A stretch of 64,000 bases of DNA from Vogesella margarita (GTDB taxonomy: Bacteria > Pseudomonadota > Gammaproteobacteria > Burkholderiales > Chromobacteriaceae): assembly GCF_028548475.1 (NCBI RefSeq), contig NZ_JAQQLE010000001.1, forward strand, positions 434,001-498,000, read 5' to 3'. This document shows, one piece after another, positions 63,969 through 64,000 of this stretch. Below the pieces are notes generated by a model. The model saw only the letters and a list, made by a program, of their open reading frames with translations, had not been told where the DNA came from and searched no databases. Position 1 is the stretch's first letter. Every line of letters begins with the position of its first letter. Made by a program: the position numbers and the translations under genes.

Positions 63969-64000
63969 AAAACAAAGCGGGCAGCGACCGGCTGCCCGCT
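63969..64000 (-). terminator. Terminator of a minus-strand gene beyond the window
   Basis: AGCGGGCAG and CTGCCCGCT form a 9-bp stem; on the minus strand it is followed by TTGTTTTGCG. The gene it serves lies to the right of base 64000. Confidence 0.6.

Overview
The window is a stretch of a high-G+C (about 65% by eye) betaproteobacterial chromosome, most likely from the order Neisseriales, family Chromobacteriaceae (Vogesella/Chromobacterium-like). This assignment is an inference from protein style and gene order (pyrG-kdsA-eno-ftsB, rpsF-priB-rpsR-rplI, perM/purM/purN beside hda). It is housekeeping-rich with small accessory insertions. I see no rRNA, tRNA, CRISPR array, prophage or complete insertion sequence.

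Layout. 1-4.8 kb: 3' end of ileS, lspA, ispH, then htpG behind a sigma32-type promoter. 4.9-7.5 kb: a second-type infA with a long leader and a small partner gene, a KorA/TrfB-like mini-regulator, a MITE, a YibF-like GST and a SIMPL-domain protein. 7.7-10.5 kb: an ABC importer (binding protein, permease, ATPase). 10.7-15.3 kb: malate synthase aceB divergent from a LysR regulator, then a diguanylate cyclase. 15.3-20.4 kb: ftsB, eno, kdsA and pyrG on the minus strand, rpmB-rpmG on the plus strand. 20.4-29.1 kb: a Ubi-type hydroxylase, a LysR/DMT-transporter divergon, a CHAD protein, a second MITE, a ClpP-like protease, a periplasmic binding protein, an EAL phosphodiesterase and a Ysc84 lipoprotein. 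29.5-37.2 kb: mfd, a GGDEF-EAL sensor, rlmB. 37.3-39.4 kb: a copper operon (multicopper oxidase, csoR, copZ) behind a CsoR-like operator. 39.5-41 kb: rpsF-priB-rpsR-rplI. 41-48.2 kb: a small membrane protein, an HExxH protein, a D-lactate dehydrogenase fused to an Fe-S reductase, an isochorismatase-like hydrolase, an intergenic sRNA locus, a Nudix-ThiE-like fusion and a lone motA. 48.4-57 kb: a DUF815 ATPase, GNAT, HAD, hda, perM, purM, purN, DUF3108, an RsmB-like methyltransferase, grxD. 57.1-60 kb: upp with an attenuator-like leader, an unknown gene, a third MITE, uraA. 60-64 kb: DUF2322, an adaptor/permease/ATPase exporter and a GrlR-like protein.

The strongest unexplained signals are the following. 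(1) A very abundant motif, TGCGGCCAACCTTG and its reverse complement, occurs about sixty times at core level, often as facing pairs that form gene-end hairpins. This is the arrangement of Neisseria/Pasteurellaceae DNA uptake sequences, but with an unrelated sequence. (2) A near-perfect sigma54 promoter at 45861-45876 drives an apparently non-coding, strongly structured RNA of about 80 nt with its own terminator; an NtrC-type site lies next to it. (3) Three copies of a roughly 140-bp hairpin MITE each sit exactly on a stop codon. (4) Intrinsic terminators lie inside the 5' leaders of upp and of a DMT-family exporter.

The coding regions give a coherent picture of a free-living, motile, metal-coping bacterium that uses c-di-GMP signalling (three GGDEF/EAL proteins plus motA), the glyoxylate shunt, D-lactate oxidation and pyrimidine salvage.
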